Below are positions 43,601 through 52,600 of a DNA stretch of 64,000 nt, in pieces. Location of the stretch: contig JBAIAA010000507.1 of NCBI GenBank assembly GCA_037893245.1, forward strand, positions 1,364,001-1,428,000, given 5' to 3'. Every line of letters starts with the position of its first letter. Position 1 is the first letter of the stretch. This DNA is from Crossaster papposus. Taxonomy: Eukaryota > Echinodermata > Asteroidea > Velatida > Solasteridae. The translations under genes and the position numbers were made by a program. Below the pieces are notes generated by a model, which saw nothing but the letters and a program-made list of their open reading frames with translations, was not told the DNA's origin and made no database searches.

Positions 43601-46600
43601 CTCACTTTATTTCCAACCGTACATCGTCTCCAATACTAAGAGCGGTTAGTGTTGGGCGCGTACAGCTCGACACCCTGGGAACAAGGTTGCCAATGGCAGT
43701 AATAGTCTGGTTCATAGTACGCTTTGTTGCATGTATTGTGTAGAGCAAGAGAAGCGGAAACATGTCATTTGACTATACCCAGCAAGATATGTGGCAGAGG
43801 GGTACCTCCCTCTTATCCCTATACTTTATACGCACTCGACACTATTGTAACCTAACCCATCCCCCCTTGAAACCTAAAAGGAATTCCTGAGATTCCGGGA
43901 ACACAATGGTCAACACAAAAGAGGGGGGATTTTCTCTGCCACATATCGTGCTTCATATGGAGTCTGGGTGCTGGGTCGGGTAATTATCAGCACCCAGACT
44001 CCAAGCGGCATTAAACAGAGTGATTACAACATCTCGAACACACATTTATTCCCTTAGTGTTGAATCGGCATTATAAGTGTACGGTCAGTGACTATACACT
44101 GTATTCCTTAACAGTTGGAATTTCAAGCACTAAAGGGATCGTATACGTTTGGTAATTGGAACCCATTGTTTGTTTCAATCGTATATAGTTATAGATATAT
44201 ACCATAAAACTAACCTGTAACAAATTTCATTTCAAAAGGTCGTAGCGATTTTGAGAAATTGCCAAAGATCTGTAGCGGTTATGTCCACGCAGGAAGAATA
44301 ATCTGCATTTGAATACACAATCTGAGAAACGTCACTGCATGCAGTAACGCTTCTCAGATTCAATTTTGTTGGGATAAAAAGTGATATCTTTTTCCATAAC
44401 CGCAGTATACTTCGAAGTGAAAAGTTTCTAAAAATGCACTATACTATCCAAAGCTGCTGTACTTCTTACCAAGTAAGTTTGTATTGCCATTAATTTTTGG
44501 AGTAATTACCAAACGTATACCATCCCTTTAAACTGATGAATTCAACACATTGAGTGTATACAACTCACGTATAATGTTCCGGGCGGGGAATTGAACCCGG
44601 GCTACATTGGCGAGAGGCGAGCGCTTCACTCACAAGCCACTCACAAGCCACTCACAGGCCACTCACAGGCCACTCACAGGCCACTCACAGGCCACTCACA
44701 GGCCACTCACAGGCCACTCACAGGCCACTCACAGGCCACTCACAGGCCACTCACAGGCCACTCACAGGCCACTCACAGGCCACTCACAGGCCACTCACAG
44801 GCCACTCACAGGCCACTCACAGGCCACTCACAGGCCACTCACAGGCCACTCACAGGCCACTCACAGGCCACTCACAGGCCACTCACAGGCCACTCACAGG
44901 CCACTCACAGGCCACTCACAGGCCACTCACAGGCCACTCACAGGCCACTCACAGGCCACTCACAGGCCACTCACAGGCCACTCACAGGCCACTCACAGGC
45001 CACTCACAGGCCACTCACAGGCCACTCACAGGCCACTCACAGGCCACTCACAGGCCACTCACAGGCCACTCACAGGCCACTCACAGGCCACTCACAGGCC
45101 ACTCACAGGCCACTCACAGGCCACTCACAGGCCACTCACAGGCCACTCACAGGCCACTCACAGGCCACTCACAGGCCACTCACAGGCCACTCACAGGCCA
45201 CTCACGCAAACGCACAGGCCACTCACAGGCCACTCACAGGCCACTCACAGGCCACTCACAGGCCACTCACAGGCCACTCACAGGCCACTCACAGGCCACT
45301 CACAGGCCACTCACAGGCCACTCACAGGCCACTCACAGGCCACTCACAGGCCACTCACAAGCCACTCACAGGCCACTCACAAGCCACTCACAAGCCACTC
45401 ACAAACCACTCACGAGCCACTCACAAGCCACCCCAGTTCAATGCAGTAGTTTTAAGACGTTATATAAACGACTTTCTCACCGCCGAGGGAAAGAGCACAG
45501 GGAACTCCTTGTTCGTCTTCCCATCGGTGAGAATGACAGCGATACGCGGAACCGCGTAGTCTACGGGTCTGGCCCCGTGATCCACGCTGAAGCTGTTCTG
45601 CCGTATGAAGTCTATGGCCGCTCCCACAGCAGTACCTTTAAAGCAAATTACCCCATTTATAAAGGGACAATGTTTACTTTTTGTAACTATCAAAAAAGCA
45701 GCAAACCAAATTATCCCCGTTTTCAAGAAGAGACACATGTGGATTATGAAGAAAAATAGTTATCAAAATAATCGCGAGAGTTTTCTCGTTTTATTTGGAA
45801 AACAAATTGAAACAACTCAGTACAGTAAGGAAAATGTGGATTATGAAGAAAACTCGTCTTCGAGATAATCGCGAGAAGTTTCTATTTCCAAAAAAAAAAA
45901 AATGAAATTGTGACCCACCACCCCAAAATCAGGCTAAAGTCGAAATTTTCATATGAGAAATTTTTATACCATTGGATTGCTAGCGTTTTAAGCTTTAAAA
46001 TGATACATCACATGCACCAGTACCGCTATGGAATGAAAAGTAACGACGCTTCAAAAAGTGACATTTTGTTGCCGTTCGCGGCAACAAGTTTGCTCAATTT
46101 GAGTAATAGCAACGACAACAAAAATCAGGAGAAGGCCGATATTATCACTTTCGGGGATTTTTAAAAAGGTTTAAACATGAACAGCCTATAAATTAGAGTT
46201 TTAACCAACGATTTATGAACAAATAAAAAATCGACCGGCAACACATTTTTTGTGTGTACAATGCCATATCTCGAAATGGCATTTGCCGACTTCCGCCTGG
46301 TTTTGGCCTGGTGGGTCACAATTATTCCTCCTGGCATGTTGTCATTTTGAAGAGAACAAAAAAACCAAGAAGTCAAAAAATGCGTCTCAGAGACGTACTT
46401 TTGGAAATGTCCATTACATGTGTAGTAGTTGGTTCAAAATCGAAATCTTATAGTGTTATTTTCTCGGATTAAATACCTTTTTCATTTTTTTTTTTTTTTT
46501 TGGGGGGGGGTTAGTTATTGTTATCATACCTCCTCCATTGTATTCAATCTCATCTACGGCCCTCTGGATGTCATCTTTGTTGTCATAGTCACCGAGGTCA

Positions 46601-49600
46601 AAGGCCGCAGTGACCTCGTGTGAGAACTGGAGACAGCTCACCCGCGTCTGGTCGTCCCGTGGCCCGATATTAAACGCATCCACAACCTTGGTATAACCCA
46701 ATTGCGAATCCACGGTCAATATCCCCATTACGAAACCAAGCAATAATCAGATTAAACATCGAATCAAGAACACACGTTGTTACAACCAACCTTTGATTTC
46801 TGAAAGCTTTTACGCTCAATTCCAAAATCAAGACAGGTCCGCATTCGTCTTTTCACTAGCGCGTTTAGGGTTTCAATTTTTCCCAATTTTTTTTATTTTT
46901 TTTTAATTTCATTTTTTTCTCAAACGGCCAAGGCCTATTGATTAATTATCCTTTGTTCTACGACCTTTTAGAATAATCCCAGGAATAACATTTTCTGTGC
47001 GTCACTGACGCTAAAATATGATCTATCAATGTTTTTATCAACCTTATTTCTCCAACTTGTTTCACCTTTGTTTGTTTTCAAACCTCTTTCTTAAGAAGAA
47101 AAACAATTTCCACTAGGGCCATAATTTACTTAAAGGTAGAGATAGGCCTACACCATTTGCAGATATCGAAAATATTTACTACCGAATTATTAAGAAATAT
47201 CTTACTCATTTGAAAGTAAATAATGATTCTAGGCATTCAGCAAAATGATTGCACTAGATATCCTGTAATTATTCCGAAAAGTAGAATTTTATTAAGAAAA
47301 ATTCGGGATCGCCGGACGGCGATCGCGAAAAAACCCAAAGATAACATTAGAATAACTGCCCAACGCTGGTTGAAAACAAACGCTGTTTTTCGTGCTTTTC
47401 TCGGCATCCATGATTGTTAAACTTCGGACAGGTCAGTTAAACGATATTTACTATAAAATACAGCCCCTCAATTTTCTACCTATAATTCAAGCAATCACCA
47501 ATGGTGTATCCTACCTTTAGGTCTCCAATAAAACTGGTTCATTATTTTGGGGTAAACTTTTGAGTAAATATAGGCGCATTAAGGCCGATTCGTACTTCAC
47601 GTGAATGACTTTGCGAAGTGATTTCGTCACGGCAGCAGGGAACGTCACAAAGAAACTTAAATTGTTTACGCCATGAAATTCGCTTCGCATTCGCTTTCGC
47701 GTGAAGTATTAACCGGTTTTTATAGTTACACTTAAACTGTTGCAGGTCATCCTGCCAAACAACCTAAACATTTTGTCCCCGAGTCGTCCAAGTTGGAATA
47801 ATAACAAATGAAATGGTATTAACATAAATTAAACTCGCCTTTTTGACGAAGTCTTTGCTTCGGAGAAAGCCTTCTTTACCCACGGACAGCGAAGCGTCGA
47901 GTGCAAAAACAACATCGATACCAACTTTGCAAACTTAGCAAGAACAGAAATGAAAAGCCACGATTATTATTATCATCACGCGGTTTGCAACACCACAACT
48001 ATACGTGATATTTTGGTTGGCCCGTTGTACCTAAGCAAGTCACTTTACTGCAATTGCCTCTCTCTACCCAGGAGTATAAATGGTACCTGTGAAGGTAGAG
48101 ACCAAACTGCGCTGATCTTGAGCTGCTGCAGAAATGGTCTCGTTCCGGATGAACAAGGATAATAATTGTAAGCACAATTCAAACAATTTCTGCACTGTGA
48201 AAACCTTTCGTAAAATAACAGGGTTTTTTACATGAACATTTTGTCTATATCGCCGTATTTTAGTTAAAAGGATTTTGAACGTAAAATTGCGGCACTGCGA
48301 CCTAGAAAATATCACGCATCCGTAGTTTTCATGTTTAAACGTTAATTTATACACTCTAAAAAATGTGTTTAGCGAGGAAACGTGTTTCGGTTTGTAAACA
48401 TGTTTAGATGCTAAATACACGTATTCGATTCCTAAATATCAACGTTCAATGGTTAAACACTACCCATCCTCGTGCTAAACATGGTTACAAACTGATAGCA
48501 AGAAACTGTTTAGAAAAGGTGTTTACTCGCTAAACAGAGTTTGCAGTGTACAGAGGATATATTTACAAGATCACTAGGCTTTGTCAAAATACAACATTGT
48601 GTGTAAATCAACCCAGTCTCCTTCTTAAATTGTGTACATATCACAATTGACCAATTGTGTGTATATCACAATTTAAGAAACTATACATGCGCAGTAATGC
48701 TGGCAAAATGGAGGTTGGTTCCTAAAGAGTGAATAAACAAGTGTAAAATGTTCTTAATTACTTGAATTAGTTGAAAGAAGAAAAAAAAGTCGGGTTAGGG
48801 TACAGAAAAAATAAAAACAAATCATATTACCGCATTAACAGCAATTCTTATTAACTAATTCAAGTATTTAAGAACATTATACACTTGTTTGTTCACTATT
48901 CGAGAACCAACCTCCGTTTTGCCAGCATTACTGCGCATGTACAGTTTCTTAAATTGTTATATACACACAATAGGTCAATTGTGATATGTACACAATTTAA
49001 GAAGTGTATGGGCCGGTGTAAATATACACCAACACCAACAGAGTGTTGTTTATTTACAGAGAATCTACTGTTATCTTACAATAATCTCATTACGCATCAA
49101 CAGACTAATTAGAACTGAGAACATTTGTAGTTCATAAAAGTATGTTGAAATTCTGGTTGTTGTTTTTTTACCCAAAATGCACTTTCCTAACCATAATTTG
49201 TTATTATTAAAAAAATTATAGGATAGAATTGAGATTTTTGGCAAAGATAGGTTCATAATTATGCCTTTCGCATTAACATATTTTCAAAGACCGGTTAATA
49301 AAGTTTTTTACAATTTTTTTACAAGTTTTTTACAAGTTTTTTTACAAGGTGCTGCGGCGCACTTTGCAGTCACTGCCAGGAACACCGAGGCAAACCCCTC
49401 CTCTTAAGCCGTGTTCGCACTGGACTTTTTTTTGGGGGGGAAGGTTTTACTGAGACGATAGTAAAATGAAAAATGGTAAAAGTACCCATCGTCTCGGTAA
49501 GTTTTATCAAAAAAGGTCCAGTGCGAACAGGGCTTTAGTAATATGTGCATTACACAACACACGGGACCTACGGCTGGCTTTACGTCCCATCCGAAGGACG

Positions 49601-52600
49601 AAGTAATAGTGGTTAAGTGCCTTGCCCAAGGACACACGAGTCGAGACCGGGACTCAAACCCCCACTACTGATCAGAAACAACAGAGCTTGAGTAAAAGTG
49701 CTCTTAACCGCTTAGCCATAACACGCCACAAAGATATGCCGTTTAGGCTATACTTGTACATGTACATGTTTTGTTTGTTATGGCGCCTATCAAAAATAGA
49801 TTTTCAAATTGAATAGATAATTTGCTATAGCAACACACTAGAGAATGAGCTATAATGAAAACATTTTGCTCATGCGTCGATGATAAGTAATCTATTAACC
49901 AATTTCAACTTTTAAATTAAGGCGCGTCCCCCCTCCTCGTTCAAATATTTAGTCAGATGTGATCTCGATCGTGTGCGCGCGCGTGCACTGTACTTTCGGA
50001 GTGCAAATTTTGAGCACTTTTGCCTCTTCAAACAAAAACAAAATGACCCGGAAAAGGTATACATTTTATCGAGAAAACAAATGAAAATAGATTTGCACAC
50101 ATGGTTGGAACGTCCAGGGGCCAATTTCATAGAGCTGCTAAGCACACAAGTTTGCTTAGCAAGAAAAAAATTCTTGGCAAAAACAAGGTTAGGGACAAAT
50201 TTTCACCTGATCTTTATTGTTTTCGATTGATAATCAGCTGGGTTTTTTTGGACTTAGCATGAAAAACCCGTAGAATTTTGGCTGGTAACCTGTTTTTTAA
50301 TGAGCAAGACTTTGTTTGTGCTAAGCAACTTGTTGTGCTTAGCAGCTCTATGAAATTGGCCCCAGGATATAAGCTTTCATTTTGGTACATGCTCAATAAA
50401 TAGCCCCTCCCCGTTTCGAACATTTGACGTTTTTTTATATTAATAGCTTTCATGGAATTCAAATTACACAACTGAGAAAAAAGAACTAAAGCCGCGTTCG
50501 CATTGGACTTTTTTTGGTAAAACCTACGGAGACTGTTGTCAACTTTAACCAAATTAAATCCAATGCGGACAGAGGGTAACATTGTCAAATCGTTCATTTT
50601 ACCCTTCGCAACAGTAAGATCTACAGGCCCAAGCTTATAGCGGAGGATTTAACACCGTTAACTTTGACAATCACGTACGGTAACTTTTGACAATATTAAG
50701 TCCAATTCGAACGCGGCTTCGGTGCAATACACCATTATGATATTTTAGTTTTTCAATTATTTTTGTATCGAAATCATTTTTGTTGTTAATTAAACTTGAA
50801 ACTTTAGATATAGCAAACTGAATGGGATTGATCAGAGAAAATGCAGACAAAATAAACATTTATTAAAAATATCTAATGGATAATAAATTCATAGTTTCAT
50901 TGTAACGTTCACGGTCGAAAATGGATGGGAGTATACTGGCATGACAATCGGCAAATTGGGCAGCCAACAAGATTGTAGGTCGGTTATGAAGGGAAGTTGA
51001 TGATTTACCAAGGGAATATTTACTGCTGGAAATAATAATAATAATAATAACCTCCAAATAGGCACTTGAGAAGACAATCCCATAGAGACGTACACCAACT
51101 TAAAACAGTCCTAACTTGTTTACCCTAACCCTTTTTTCTACGATCTTCGAGATTTATGCTATTTAGACCCCAATCTGTCGTTCTAGAGCAAAAAAATTAC
51201 TCCAAAATATCTTTTTTTAGGGTAGCTAGACACTTAGGGAGACACTGAAATGTTTTCCTAAGTGCCACTGTCTCCTTATTACCTAAAAACGTACGCTAAT
51301 TTGTCTCCCCAAGTGCTCATTTAGTTCTTATATAGTACACATAACTACCAAGACTGGTACTCACGGCGCTCTAATGTTCTTACCCCGGTCATTGGGCCCA
51401 TGAAACATTCCAAATACCATCTCAGCTCTCAGGGGAGTATACAGCTCGATGCTGCTATTTCGGCGCAATTAGCAACCAAATCAATCACAATAACCATCTC
51501 TGCCCTCACAGGTACCTATTTACTCCTGGGTATACGGGTGGAGAGAAGCAATGAGTGACAAAGTGCCTTGCCCAAGGGCACACGTACCATAGTCCCAGGC
51601 CGGACTCAAACCCACAACATGCAGCTTCACCTACAGATATACAAATTCAATGCTCCAGACCACGAAGCCACGGCACTCCATAAATACGTTTGTATATGAA
51701 CCAACATCAAGCGCCGAGTAAACAATTGGGCTTTTTCTTCTCTTCCCGGGAACAGTAAGCAATTACTTGTAGGTTTACTTCCTTTCAATCAGACCTTTTA
51801 AAGGAGGTGAGTGAAAAATCCAAATCATTGAATTTTCGGGGATTTCAGGACGGTGTACCCCTTTAACAAATGTGCGCCGGGATTATTTTGACATTTGGCA
51901 CAGGCTAGGCAAGGAATTGTTGTTGTTTTCCACGAATCTTGATCCGCGACAGGTTCGGGACGGCATCTGTGGGTAGCACACCCTGATTTTGAAAGGCCCC
52001 GTCGCTCGCGAGTGACATATATATCTGGTTTTGCTCGTGATGTGTTTATCCGTCGGCCGTTTTGAATACCGGAAGAAAAAAAATGCGTGTATACACGTAA
52101 TCCGAAGCGAACTGGATAACACTAACAATATACCGAATTCATCAATCTCACACTCTACGACTTACCCTCTTGCTGTTCCAACTCCGTCACCTTGACGATA
52201 AACTCGAACTCTTCCCCCTCGGGGTCATAATACCGCATCCACCACGCGGCCTGCTCCCGAACCTCGTAAGCCACCTTGTCTACCGACGGTGACGTCATCA
52301 TGACGTATATCCGGGCCGCCAGGGCCGATAGAAGGGGTGTCCGGAGGTCTGAGTATGTGACGTTACGCCAGTCGATCCCGAAGGTACCGTCCCGGAGTCG
52401 CGAGTAGTAACTACAAAGGAAATGGTAAATCGTCGGTTAGCTCGCGAAAACATTAGGAGAGTCAGGTGGGAGTCAGGTTGGCGTAGCAGTTCCTTCCTCG
52501 CCTTCCACCGCAGGCTGTGACCCGGTTTGAACCCCGCCAGAGCCAATATTATGTGGATTGGGTTTTCAGTCCCTGTCTGATTCCGTGGGTTTTCCCCCAG

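Noticed and set aside
44591-45559. A 322-residue proline/histidine-rich repeat protein
   Set aside because: It is only the stop-free translation of a 10-bp intronic minisatellite. All phases are open alike and it lies antisense within a solid gene.
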